DNA of 64,000 nt from Ailurus styani. Taxonomy: Eukaryota; Chordata; Mammalia; Carnivora; Ailuridae. The notes below the pieces were generated by a model. The model was not told the origin of the DNA. It was given only the letters and a program-made list of their open reading frames with translations, and ran no database searches. This document shows, piece by piece, positions 23,435 to 33,977 of this stretch. Made by a program: the position numbers and the translations under genes. The stretch is from positions 1,700,527 through 1,764,526 of the forward strand of contig LNAC01000272.1 in assembly GCA_002007465.1 (NCBI GenBank), in the 5' to 3' direction. How positions within the stretch are numbered: position 1 is the stretch's first letter; each line of letters begins with the position of its first letter.

Positions 23435-25122
23435 ACAACTGGGTAATCACACATTTGCACAAGTTAACTCTGGACCTCAGTCACTAAAACAAATTTCAAG
23501 TGGTTGAGAGGTAAATGTTAAAATGGAATCACAAATGAATGAGAAGAAACTATAAGCCCATATATAAATGTGAAAGGTTTTCTGACATAAATATCAGAAA
23601 ACATTTAAGAAAAACTGATCCACTCAATTTGATTATATAAACCAAAAACTTGCACACATTTAAAAAACATAACATGCACTATTGAAGAGCAGAGGGAGAT
23701 ATTACGAACAGGCAATGAGTGTATATCCAGGTCCAGGAAGCCCAAAGAGTTCCAAATAAGATGAACCCAAAGAGATCCACACCAAGACACATTATAATAA
23801 AATGGTAAAAGTTAAGGATAAAGAGAGAATCTTAAAAGCAACAAGAGAAAAACAACTTGTTACGTACAAGGGAACTTCCACAACACTATTGGCAGAGTAT
23901 TCAGCAGAAACATTACAAGTCAAAAAAGAGGGGCATGAAATATTCCACATGATGAAAGAAAAAAAAAAAACTTCCAACCAAGAATTTTCTATGCAGCATG
24001 GTTATTTTGAGAATTGAAGATGAGATAAAGAGCTTCCCAGATAAGCAAAAAATAACAAACAATCTCATTTACAATTGCATCAAAAAAATTAAAATATCTT
24101 AGAATAAATTTAACCAAGGAGGTGAAGACCTATACTCTGAAGACCATGATGAAAGAAACTGAGGAAGATACAAATAAATGGAGAGATATTCTGTGCTCAT
24201 AGATTTGAAGGATTAATATTGCTAAAATATCCATACTACCCAAACCAAATCTCTAGATGCAATGCAATACCCATCAAATTCCAATGATATACTCCACAGA
24301 ACTAGAACAAATAGTTCTAAAATGTGTATAGAACCACAAAAGACCCCAAATAACCAAAGCAATCTTAACAAAGGAGAACAGAGATGGAGGTATCAGGCTC
24401 CCTGATTTCAAACTATACTACAAAGTGATAGTAATCAAAACAGTATTGTATCAGTGCAAAAAACAGACACATAGATCAATGGGAAAAAAATCCAGAGCAC
24501 AGAAGTAAGCCTGCACATATATGGATGATTAATGTGTGACACAGGAGGCAAGAATGTGCAATGGAAAAAGAGCAGTCTCTTTAATAAATGATGTTGGAAA
24601 AATTGGACGGCCACACACAAAAGGATACAACTAGACTATGATCTTAAACCATAACAAGAATTAACTCAAAATGGATTAAACACTTGAATGTAAGACCTGA
24701 AACCATAAAATTCCTGAAAGAAAACATAGACAGTAATCTCCTTGATATCAGTCTTAGTGATGTCTTTGCAGATCTGACTCCAAAGGCAAGAGCAACTCAA
24801 GCAGAAACAAACAAGTGGGACTACATAAAACTAAAACAAGAAGGCAACCTACTGAATGGGAGAAGATATATGCAAACCATTTATCTGATAAGGGGTTAAT
24901 AACCCAAACACATAAAGAACACCTTCAACTCAACAATAAAAAGACAAACAACCCGATTAAAAAGTGGACAAAGGATGTGAATAGACATTTCTCCAAAGAA
25001 GATGTACAGGCAGATGAAAAGATGCTTCACATCACTCATCATCAGGGAAATGCAAATCAAAACCACAATGAGATGTCCCCTCAGACCTATTCGGATGGCT
25101 AGTATCAAAAAAGTCAAGAGAT
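23435..25122 (+). mobile_element. Old L1 (L1MA/L1M-like), long ORF2 remnant, probably composite
   Basis: At 24050-25122 the sense strand follows ORF2 from 'aatctcatttacaattgcat' through 'ggtatcaggctccctgattt' (24388 onward). It continues with 'ggattaaacacttgaatgta' and 'tggacaaaggatgtgaatag', then 'atcatcagggaaatgcaaat' near 25039. The upstream part (23800-24050) contains the separate L1M/HAL1-like phrase 'aagagagaatcttaaaagca...', and 23440-23680 repeats a part of ORF2. This suggests two or more fragments joined. Single frames such as 24684-24899 and 24815-25102 still read like ORF2 but are interrupted. The 3' end is missing. Confidence 0.82.
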
Positions 25123-25420
25123 AATAGGTGAGTGTAGATGGAGTAAAGTAGAGTTCCAAGGACTGAGCCCTAAGGCATTCCCTTATTAGAGGTCAGGAAA
25201 TGAGGAGTAAGGTAGGACAGGAACTCCGAAGCCAAATGAGGACAGTATATCAAGAGAAGGGTATGACTGCTGTGTCTAATTCTGCTGACAAGCCAAAAAG
25301 AGAGGGGCCAAGAAGTGACCCTGGTAAAGTGTGGAAGTTATCAGTGACCTTGACTGGAGCAGTTAGATGTTGCTGATCACAAGACTCGGAAGTTTGACAC
25401 CATTAAGTTAAAAGTGCTTA
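25123..25420 (-). mobile_element. LINE-2 fragment (antisense)
   Basis: The phrase order 'ttccaaggactgagccctaa', 'agaggtcaggaaatgagg', 'aactccgaagccaaatgagg', 'gactgctgtgtctaattctg', 'cagtgaccttgactgg' matches antisense L2. Confidence 0.55.
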
Positions 25421-25427
25421 TTCCAAG

Positions 25428-25612
25428 TCTGTGGTTCTCAGAGTGGGGTCCCAGGACCAGCAGCATCAGCATCACCAAAAACCACGTTAGAAATGCACAT
25501 TGCTGGACTCCACCCATATCAAAGAATCAGAAACTCTGGGGCATGAGGTCCAGCACTCTGAACAGGCCCAATGGGCAACTCTGATGGAGGGTCAAGTTCA
25601 AGAACCATCACT
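25428..25612 (-). mobile_element. MER5A-like hAT-Charlie DNA transposon
   Basis: Starts 'ctgtggttctcagagtgg' and ends 'aagttcaagaaccatca', a terminal-inverted pair. Inside are 'cagcagcatcagcatcacc', 'ttagaaatgcacattgct' and 'aatcagaaactctggggcat', as in MER5A. About 185 bp, close to full length. Confidence 0.8.
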
Positions 25613-25619
25613 CTAAGGG

Positions 25620-27030
25620 ATGGGGTGATTACAGATTTTTATGTTCTTCTATTTTCCTATTCACCATATATATTTTTGCCTTGTGTATAAATTTTCCATA
25701 ATAATAGCTTCCATTTCTCAAAGTCCTTTATCTGGGTTGAATTCCCAAATGGTACCCTTGAAATATTGGTATATTCTTTATAGATGAGCTAAGTTATTGC
25801 AAACGGTGAATTCCGTATTCCATAAAAGTACTCCAGTGAGGGCTGAAAGCCTTTATTCAGATGACCACATACGTGTTCTAGAATTCACCCTTCCATCCCA
25901 ACACAAGAATACTGTTCAGCTAAATGAGGACCGGTGTAGCTGAAACGCTTGAAGTCCTCAGCAGAAAAGGCAAACCATTTTTAAGTGCCTTTGTTGTCCT
26001 TCCGTGCATTAGTGTGACTATCACAAGGCAACCTGTATCCCCGAAGCTGATGAGCGAGAGAGGTTTGCATTGCTATGTTCTTTTCATTGAGATCGGGGCA
26101 GAGTGCAGGCCTTTCATACTTTGGGTGCTATGCCACATTTTGGTTCTGTAGTTCATTCATCTTGAACTTCTAAAAAGCCATCCAGAAGCTCTGATTTTTA
26201 TTACATAAACCATACGGGAATGTTAAAACTCCAAGACATCATTTCTGGGCCTCCTTCCAGCCTCCCCACTCCCAAAGAGAAATAATGAAGAAATAGTTTT
26301 AGTTTTAGCAAAACTAAAAACATTTGTTTTTCTCCACCAGGAAGAAAAAAAAATGGGTTTGGGTTCAGATTCTTCTTTTGTAAGATTTTACTATGAGTTA
26401 GGATTAAAATTTGACTGTAATGAGGAAAAAAATAAGCAAAACCAATGTGTATTTAACAAGGTAGCAAGTACTTTCTAATATAAACTAGAGAGAGACCGTC
26501 CAGGGCTGAGTCATGCCTCTTGAAGCAGGATCCCAGTCTTCCATCTTGTGTCCTACTGGACATGATCTCCTGCCCCAGGGCCTCCTTGTGGTCCTAAATG
26601 CCTATTATGATTTTGGTAAATAGTGGAAATTTAAGGATGCTTCTCAAAGTCATTTGCACAATTTCCATTCAGATCCTACTAGCAGACCCCATTCACGGGC
26701 CCCAGATGGGCTACCAGAGAGCCTGGGAAATCTTGCCTTCATTGAGGGTTGTCACAAGCCCAGCTTAAGCTGGGAGGGAGGGTCCGTGGCTATAGGAGAA
26801 GGAGAAACAGATCTTGGGGGATACTGAGTAGTCTCTGCCATAATATCCATTTAACTCTTCATTACTGATAGAAATATTCAGGAAAAATGCTTACCATTTC
26901 AGATCAGGCAGTAGCGTATGGTAAAAGGCTTCCTGGGCAGAAAGTCAACAGAACAGAGTTTAGAAAGACCACTTGTACTGAGGTTGTACGAACCTGGGGG
27001 ATTTGAGGAGAGTTCTATAAATCCGTGCAA
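25620..27030. other. Unassigned sequence
   Basis: About 1.4 kb with no recognised repeat or gene. Confidence 0.4.
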
Positions 27031-27034
27031 ACAG

Positions 27035-27220
27035 CACAGTGCCTGGAGACCGAAAACTTGGATCTGACTTCGGGCTCTGTGACTCACAGATGCATGACTT
27101 TGGTGTCCTCGTGTGTGAAGTAGAAATAACAACGCCTAAGTCACATTATTGGTGGTAGGATTAGATAACGGATGTCTGTTGGGCACATAATTGTGATTCA
27201 ATCAATATTAGTTTCTTCAG
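27035..27220 (+). mobile_element. MIR SINE
   Basis: MIR order: 'agcacagtgcctggagacc', 'ggatctgacttcgggctctg', 'tgactttggtgtcctcgtgt', then '...gtgaagtagaaataaca' and 'gtaggattagataacgg'. Highly diverged, as expected for this ancient family. Confidence 0.6.
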
Positions 27221-27784
27221 CTTCTTGAGCTCCTAGTTCATCACTGATGAGTTCTTACATTGTATGAAAAGTTACAAATCACCATAGGAATATAAAACAT
27301 TTATATAGTAAATGTGAAAAGTGCTTATAAAGAAAACCTAGAAAGTTAGGGATCTCCAATAAAATCAAACCCAAATGGGAGATGAACAGTGAAGGTAGAC
27401 CTTGGCATACCTCCGTTGTCCTTCTTAAGAAGAAACGTCCATCCCGTTACTACTGACACACGAGAAGAAGGTCCAACTGATCTTTTTAGTTCTCTCTGAT
27501 CATCTCCTTCAGGTAAGTAACAGGTTGCTCCCAGCCTAATGACGCAACTGAGGAGAATTCATGATGGAGACAGAAGGCTATGCATGGAGATTGAGGTCCA
27601 AAGGCTACAACAGATCAGGAGAAAGACTAGCTTCGGTAGTGTGTATGAGTAGAAAACCCACCAGATTAGGAAAACATTTCGGGTTATCTAAATATCTGTG
27701 TTCTTCATTTGTTACGTCAGTAAAAATAAAAGTAACAGGGCTCTCTACTTAGGAAGAATTTTATTTAAAAGCTTCACATAATGA
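27221..27784. other. Unassigned sequence
   Basis: No recognised gene or repeat. Confidence 0.4.
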
Positions 27785-27786
27785 TA

Positions 27787-28119
27787 CAGTTGATGCTTGA
27801 ACAACATGGGGGTTGGGGTGGCGACCTTCTTCACAGTTGAAAATCCACATATAACTTTTGACTCCTCAAAACCTCACCTGCTAACAGCCTCCTGTTGACG
27901 GGAAGCCATACCAATAACACTAACAGGAGATTAACACATATTTTGTATGTTGTATTACACGCTGTATTCATACAATAACATAAGCTAGAGAAAAAATGTT
28001 ATTAAGAAAATCATAAAGAGGAGAAAATACGGTAATAGCACTGGACAGTATTTATTGAAGAAAATCTGTGTATACGTGGGCCCGCGTGGTTCAGACCCAT
28101 TTTGTTCAAGGGTCAACTG
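27787..28119 (-). mobile_element. Tigger/pogo-like non-autonomous DNA transposon (MER44-like)
   Basis: Terminal inverted repeats 'cagttgatgcttgaacaaca' (left) and 'ttgttcaagggtcaactg' (right) are flanked by TA on both sides (27785-27786, 28120-28121). This is the target signature of Tc1/mariner/pogo elements. The 333-bp interior includes 'aacacatattttgtatgttg' and 'aaaatgttattaagaaaatc' and no transposase. The MER44/Tigger7 name is from memory. Confidence 0.82.
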
Positions 28120-28312
28120 TATTTATCCTCTTCACCTCAGAGATGTATGAAATAGGGTCATTTGATGAAACTGCTTTGAAAAATATGTATCATTTCCACA
28201 AGAACTGAGGATTAGAGGCGTGAAAAATCCTCTTGCTTGTAAAACACTTAAAATTTGGAAGAAAACTATAGCATCCCCAGATATTGGACTATTGGAATAG
28301 AAGAGATAAATA

Positions 28313-28434
28313 TAAGGGCGCCTGCCTGTCTCAGTCAGTAAATCATGTGACTCTTGATCTTGGGGTCGTGAGTTCAAGCCCCATGTTGGGTACAGAGCCT
28401 ACTTAACAAAAAGAGTCTATAAAAAAAAAAGAAA
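28313..28434 (+). mobile_element. Older tRNA-Lys SINE (short subtype)
   Basis: 'gggcgcctgcctgtctcagt', 'gactcttgatcttggggtcg', 'gagttcaagccccatgttgg', a short A-rich tail, and a 9-bp target-site duplication 'agataaata' (28304-28312, 28435-28443). Confidence 0.9.
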
Positions 28435-28449
28435 AGATAAATACACTGA

Positions 28450-29001
28450 CCATTTTAAGCAAAAAAGACAGCATTAAACATATATGGAAAAATTTTAGCT
28501 TCTGCCAAGCTAGTTTTATTGACAACCTCTCTTAAATATTTAAGGACTAGTTATTTTTGAACTTATATAAACTAGCCCAGAAAACAGAAAAGAACGAACA
28601 TCCCTCAACTGGTTTTTGAGGTTAACCTAATCAAAACCTGAGAAGGATTGAATGAAAAGGGAAAATCAAAGGCCTACCTCCTTCATAAACAGAGACACAA
28701 AAGTCCTGAATAAAGTATTACCAAACCAGATCCACCAACGTATTAAAAAAATAGAGCATTGACATATTGGGTTTATTCCAGCAATGCAAGGTGGGATTAA
28801 CATAAAAAGTATCTAATTTAACATACTGACATTAAAAGATCTATTTTAAGGTAGCGATGTAATTCACTATCTTAGGAAATGTAATTCACTTCTTAGAGGA
28901 AAAGAGAAACACCATATGATCATTTCAACTAATGCAAAAAAAAAAAATAAAAGCATTCAATAAAATTGAACATCAAGTCCAGACTTAAAATGTGTTAAAA
29001 T

Positions 29002-29043
<42 letters not shown>

Positions 29044-29839
29044 CAATTTAGGAATAGGGGGAAATTTCTTTCTCTCCCTAAAATGTATGTGAAATAAAAA
29101 CCTGTAGTAAATGTTACTATTAATGGAAATACTTAAAACAGTTTCCTTAAAATCAGGGAAAAATAAAATAAAAATGGCCTTCACCATTTCTACTCAAAAA
29201 ATGTACAAGCCACACAGTAAGAAAAGAGGATAAAGACTAGAAACAAAGAAAATAAACAACCATTATAAACAGATGATACAATTATCTCATAAAAAGCACA
29301 TTGGAATCTTTGGCTTATTTCCCATTATAAAAAAGATGTAAAAAGGCAACGACATTAAAATTTAAAACTTTTGTGATCAAAGACATCATAAGATTAATTT
29401 TTGAAGTTACAAATAGGGAGCAGAAGCTCATAAAATGTATGATGGAAAATTGGTTAAGTTTGGGAATGAAATAATAAATTGATAAGGAAAAAGTAATTTT
29501 AGGACTGAGTCGGTGACATACTCAGACATTTTATAAAAGAACCGTGATGGCCAATACATGAAAAAATGCTCCATTTTATCAGTAGTCAAGGAAATGCAGG
29601 TTCAGATCACACTGAGACACTGTTTCCCACCAAATAAATTGACCCAAATCTTCAGGTTAGAGGACAGCAATAGGAACTACCAGGTTCAGGACCTGGAGGA
29701 GGCTCCACGCAAGAGCTGAAAACCAGTTTGGTGTTTTCCAGTGAGGGTGCTGGGGAGTGTACTCCGCGATCCAGCAACCCCTTGCCCTGAATCACATTTC
29801 CCTGCTATCCCTCCCACATCCCAGGAGACACGGTTAAGA
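28450..29839 (+). mobile_element. Old L1M ORF2 remnant, 5' part
   Basis: The sense strand follows the reverse-transcriptase region of L1 ORF2. It reads 'aaagtcctgaataaagtatt', 'tattccagcaatgcaaggtg', and 'caccatatgatcatttcaac', followed by 'aataaaattgaacatcaag' near 28959. It then runs to '...gtagtcaaggaaatgcagg' near 29583, with many stops. The (CA)n expansion at 29003-29041 and a 20-bp-scale duplication at about 28859-28895 ('aattcac...cttag') are private additions. The L1 text resumes after the LTR-like insert, at about 30345. Confidence 0.75.
29003..29041. repeat. (CA)n microsatellite
   Basis: About 19-20 uninterrupted CA units within the old L1. Confidence 0.97.
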
Positions 29840-30350
29840 ATGTGCGATGGCTAATATCATGTGTCAGCATCACTGGGCTGAGGGATGTCCAGACTGCTGG
29901 TAGAATCTGGGTGTGTGTGTGTATGTGAAGAAGTTTCCAGAAGACCATGCATTTAAATCAATACACTGAGTAAAGAAGAGGGTGCTCCCCAAGGTTGGGG
30001 GACATCAGCCAATCCGTTGAGGGCCTGTCAAGGACAAAAACACAGGGGAAGGGCGAGTTTGCTCTCTCTGCTCAAGCTGGGACATCCATCCTCTCCTGCC
30101 CACAGATGTTGGCACTTGGAGCTCTTCCAGACTCGGCTGTGACTTAGACCATTGGGGCCCCTGGTGCTCAGGCTCTTGGACTCAGACTGAACTACACCAC
30201 CAGCTTTCCTGGTCCTCCAGCTGGTACAAAGTAGGTCAGGGGAATTCTCAGTCTGCATAATTGCATGAGCCAATTTCTATAATAAATGTCTCCTTGTATC
30301 TATCATCTATCTATCTATCTATCTACCTACCTACCTACCTATCTATCTAA
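29840..30350 (+). repeat. LTR-like dispersed repeat inserted in old L1
   Basis: The order is 'ggctaatatcatgtgtcagc', 'aatccgttgagggcctgtca', 'agctgggacatccatcctct', 'actcagactgaactacacca', 'aattgcatgagccaatttct', then a (TATC/TACC) microsatellite at about 30297-30348. It is the same family as 6030-6520 and better preserved. It splits L1M sequence on both sides, so it is younger than that L1. Confidence 0.6.
30297..30348. repeat. (TATC)n/(TACC)n tetranucleotide microsatellite
   Basis: Runs of 'tatc' units interrupted by four 'ctac' units, at the 3' end of the LTR-like repeat. Confidence 0.92.
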
Positions 30351-30718
30351 TGGAACATTACAGAGCAGAGAAGATAGAGGAATTTCAGCTGCATGGATCA
30401 AAATGGATTATACTGTCAAAGCAGGGTAAGGAAGTCACTACAGAGCTCACAATCATGCAAAACTATAATAGACTGTTGATCTGTATAAACCTGTGTGTGA
30501 AGATTTAAAGAAAGGCAAAGGAATTATAAACACAAGGTTCAGATCAGAGGTAAATTCTAGGGGTTAGAGCAATAAGGGTACATAAAATAAAAATCATAGC
30601 AGTAAAGTTCTAATTATTTAGCTATGTAGGTGTTCATGTGTCCTTTACACCTTTTGCACATCTATACATATGCTTTGATTTACCGAATATTTCCTTTAAA
30701 AAAAAGGCATAATATAGA
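30351..30718 (+). mobile_element. Old L1M 3' part (continuation)
   Basis: 'aatggaacattacagagcag' is followed by '...gctgcatggatcaaaatgg', 'gtaaattctaggggttagag', and an AT-rich 3' UTR ending in a short A run near 30700. This is the expected continuation of the L1M split by the LTR-like insert. Confidence 0.6.
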
Positions 30719-31369
30719 GTGAGCTGAAGGCAGACGGCTGCTTTGTCCGCATAAGCAGGCCTTCCCAGGAGCTATTTTAGAATCCAGCTAAATCTTACCT
30801 GAATCTCATCTATGGCATTTGGTGCTACGCCCCCTCCTCCGTGAAGCATTTCCCAGAGAGAATCCTTGTGGTTTTGGGCAGCCTGCTGTATGATGATAAC
30901 AGGACACTTATCTTCGTCCTTCTTTCCTAGGAAAACGTTCCAATCTGCTCCACGGAGCCAGACAATGCGCTTCAAAGGCGTTACTTTCATTTGCAAAAGT
31001 GTCTCCAGGCTCCAGTAGCAGGATTCAGTACCCACCCCACCCCCAAGTCTCCCATGCAGCTGCTCCCAGATCGCTCTCACCTCTTCATGCTCGGCTGGGA
31101 CCCCAAAACAGAATTCTCCCAGACCAACTAAGTAATCTCCTTTGTCCTTCCACTCTGCCTCAGTGTCTCCTTTTCATTGAACCATTCTCCCCCCGCCCCT
31201 CATCCTAACTCAAAACAGAATAAATCAGTCTCTTTTCTGGTGATTACTCGGGTCTATCTACCCATTTCTCAGACTTTGCTCAGCCCAAGCACAGAAGCTG
31301 GGCCAACACCCAGACTACCCCCTAGAAATTGGTGAAAGGTTCATTATCAGCAAAAACAGAATTTTCTTG
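30719..31369. other. Unassigned single-copy-looking sequence holding a candidate exon
   Basis: No repeat recognised. The minus strand has a 103-codon frame at 30772-31080 and a splice-like segment, described in its own entry. Confidence 0.4.
30799..30926 (-). other. Candidate protein-coding exon, unidentified
   Basis: On the minus strand, a pyrimidine-leaning acceptor 'gttttcctag' (about 30927-30936) is followed by 128 bases of open frame, then a near-consensus donor 'cag|gtaaga' at 30798/30799. The frame reads GKKDEDKCPVIII... and ends ...HGGGGVAPNAIDEIQ, a mixed, non-repetitive composition. I do not recognise the protein. Evidence against: the open frame continues upstream of the acceptor, the polypyrimidine tract is weak, and no partner exon is visible in the window. 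Confidence 0.22.
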
Positions 31370-31565
31370 GGGGCATGTGGGTGGCTCAGTTGGTTAAGCA
31401 TCTGCCTTCAGCTCAGGTCATGATCCCAGGGTCCTGGGATCGAGTCCCGCATCGGGCAGCCTGCTCCACAGGGATTCTGCTTCTCCCTCTCCCACTCCCC
31501 TGCTTGTGTTCTCACTTGTACTCTCTCTCTCTCTCTGTCCAATAAATAAATAAAATCTTTTAAAA
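31370..31565 (+). mobile_element. CAN-SIN SINE
   Basis: 'gcatgtgggtggctcagttg' head, 'tcatgatcccagggtcctgg', 'gatcgagtcccgcatcggg', a (TC)n right arm, and an 'aaataaataaaatctttt' tail. Approximate target-site duplication 'agaatttt(c)tt'/'agaatttcctt' on the two sides. Confidence 0.93.
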
Positions 31566-31694
31566 AAATAGAATTTCCTTTATCAGAATTGTTCTTTAAC
31601 AGAATTCGCTTTGAGGAAAAAGTTGAAAACATTTATAATTTAATAACTTTCTCCTATGTCAACCATATCTGCATCCTTTTGGGTGAAAGCACCT
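31566..31694. other. Unassigned short spacer
   Basis: Nothing recognised. Confidence 0.4.
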
Positions 31695-31910
31695 TCATGG
31701 GGTGGTGTTAAGACTATGGCCTTTAGAATCTGGCCACCTGGGATTAAATCCCAGGTTGAGTAAGTTATTTAACGCATTGGCACCCCTATTTTCCTATTCT
31801 GTTAACTTGAGATATAAATACTTACTTACCAGGCTGTCGTGAGACTAAATACGGCAGGGGTCATGGCCAATCCTGTGGAAGGTCTGGACCCTTGGAAAGC
31901 GCTCAGTCAC
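31695..31910 (+). mobile_element. MIR SINE
   Basis: 'gtgttaagactatggccttt', 'ctgggattaaatcccaggtt', 'gagtaagttatttaacgc', '...ttgagatataaatactta' and 'gctgtcgtgagactaaatac' follow the MIR layout, with part of the core missing. Confidence 0.75.
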
Positions 31911-32240
31911 TGGGGCTTGAATCACACATTCAACTCTCTGCAAGAAGCAGTGAAGGGAGAGGAGCAGTGAATAAAGTATGGTCCCCCAGTGATCCAACAT
32001 TTCTGGATGAGGGCTGTGCTCACCCATGCGCAGACAGCATTGAAAACTACTGGGGGGGCACATGGTTGCTCTTCAGTGATAGAACTACAGAAAGGATTGG
32101 AGCTTGGGGACAAGCACAGGGACAAAGGCTGGACGAGCCAGGGAGAATCTGGGTGTGGACGGAAGCAAGGGTCAACCATCATAGGGAAAATCATTGTAGT
32201 AACTGAGACACGTGGAGGCATGATCTGCAGCCTGCCTACA
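31911..32240. other. Unassigned sequence
   Basis: No recognised gene or repeat. Overlapping frames on both strands (104-110 codons) are mutually incompatible. Confidence 0.4.
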
Positions 32241-32286
32241 TCATTCATTCATTCATTCATTCATTCATTCATTCATTCATTCATTC
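32241..32286. repeat. (ATTC)n tetranucleotide microsatellite
   Basis: About 11 uninterrupted ATTC/CATT units. Confidence 0.97.
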
Positions 32287-32867
32287 CATATCCTTCAATT
32301 ACTTCCATTGGAACAGAATGAATCTCTCGGGCTTTAAAAGTAATTAGAACCCCGTTTTCTGTAGCATTGTCTGTGCCCTCCCTGCCATCAGCAGGTCTGA
32401 AATAGGACTGTACCCGCAAGGGAACGGGCAGCCAGGGCTCTGCTGTGTGGCTACCGCCGCTGCAACATCCCAAAGGCCGTGCCATTCTCCATTCACGCTC
32501 ATCTGTGCTTCTCTTCACATCCGTTCCCAGGTGGCCACGTCCAGGGCACAGCTGGGCAGGGAGCAGAGGAAGGACAAGCAAGAGTTTCTTACACCCTGGA
32601 AGGAGCAGGCCCCACAGCAGTGTGCGGAGGGGGAGGCAGGAGCGGGGAGAGAATTGTATCAATGCAGAAACAAAACCAAATGCCATCCCTATGAGCCCAG
32701 GCTTCAGCCACGGGTTTGTCCAAATGTGTCCTTGTAACCGCACTGCGAATATCAATGGTCTGGGCATCTACTCGTGGATGAAAAAGAAGTTGAGTCTTTC
32801 TCCAGGAATCACCTCCAGTTTGATTCACTGAGAGGTTCGGGGGCCGGTGGTTGGTGGAGAAGGGGGC
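32287..32867. other. Unassigned GC-rich sequence
   Basis: No repeat recognised. A 164-codon minus-strand frame (32273-32767) overlaps plus-strand frames of 128 and 96 codons. It starts inside the microsatellite side and shows no family motif, so I do not call it a gene. Confidence 0.4.
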
Positions 32868-33095
32868 AGGGCTAGAGCAGACAATCTGGCTTTGAATCCT
32901 TATTCTGCCCCTACTGGCTGTGAAACTTGAGCAAGGGAGTTAGGTTCTCTGCCTCGGTTTCTTCATCTGTGAAATGGGGTAATAACAGTATGGCCGCTGC
33001 ACAGGATTACCGCCAGGAGTAAATGGGCTCGCAGAGGAAGGTGCTCAGGACAGAGTGGACATGAGGTCAGTGCTAACTGGGATTATTATTAGGGG
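32868..33095 (+). mobile_element. MIR SINE
   Basis: 'caatctggctttgaatcctt', 'ctgtgaaacttgagcaaggg', 'ctcggtttcttcatctgtga' and 'aatggggtaataacagtatg' give the canonical MIR core. The end is 'gctaactgggattattatta'. Confidence 0.88.
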
Positions 33096-33960
33096 TCAAA
33101 GGAAGGGGCATTTCTCATTTATAATCAGAGCCCCCAGCCCCAGTTCTGCCCTTTCATCCTGACGTGGTTCTGGCCCCCCCCGCCGTTAACCCCATGATGC
33201 TCTCGTTTATCACCCAAGGGTGACCAACCTCCCTGGACTTGTGTGCACGCCACCTCTCGTATGTCACCAATGTTGGGGGCAGCCAGCTGAGGACCAGAGA
33301 AGAGGCGCGTGGGTTATAAGGAGGGCTCCCCAGGGTGCAGCAGGGGACCCACACGGGACCACGTGCCGTGGGGCTCTATCTGGAGAGGGATTTCCACTGC
33401 AGCCCCGCAGGCAGAGAGGGAGGGTCCCCGCACAGCCGCAGCGGCTGGGGGTGTGCAGACGTGGGGACTGACGGACCTGAGACGGCGCAGACCAGACCAG
33501 TGAGAACCACAGCAGCAGGAAACACAGCGCATGCTTGCAGAACGGGGGGCTGTGCTTGCCCCGACAGGAAGCACCTGTGCTGGGGAAGAAGGAAAAAAAT
33601 CAATGAAAGGAGTTCCTCATAAGGAAGAGCCTGAAAACGTGATTTTTAAAGTGTTTAATAATTACGAGAAAGTTTAGCAAGCATCCCTGCAGAAAACAGG
33701 TTACATGAAAAGGAACAAAAATTAGGAATGTATATCTACAAGACTGAACGTCAGAAAACAATAGACCAATATCTTGAGACTTGAGGGGGAGAGAGGAAAA
33801 ACCTAAGTAAGACCCCCAATATTTCACCAGGCTCACTCGCCTTCCCCGGAGAGAAAGAGATTCTTAAATACACAAAAACCTTGAAAAGACCTTGTTTAGT
33901 TTCCCTCCGAGAAAAATTAGACTTGAAACCCGGGGCAGTTAACTGAGCTACCAATAAAAA
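33096..33960. other. Unassigned sequence with a CpG-rich, GC-rich core
   Basis: Between about 33170 and 33580 CpG is much more frequent than elsewhere in the window: I count roughly twenty in 410 bases, for example 'gacgtggggactgacgg' and 'gagacggcgcag'. No repeat is recognised. Open frames occur on both strands, as expected in GC-rich DNA. It could be a small CpG island, a conserved element or an old GC-rich repeat. Confidence 0.4.
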
Positions 33961-33977
33961 TGTAAAACCTAAGGAAT

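Noticed and set aside
29840..30350. Endogenous retrovirus with internal coding region
   Set aside because: Only an LTR-like segment is visible; no gag, pol or env-like text on either side.
32273..32767. 164-codon minus-strand frame
   Set aside because: It overlaps 128- and 96-codon plus-strand frames in GC-rich DNA and runs into a microsatellite. No recognisable motif.
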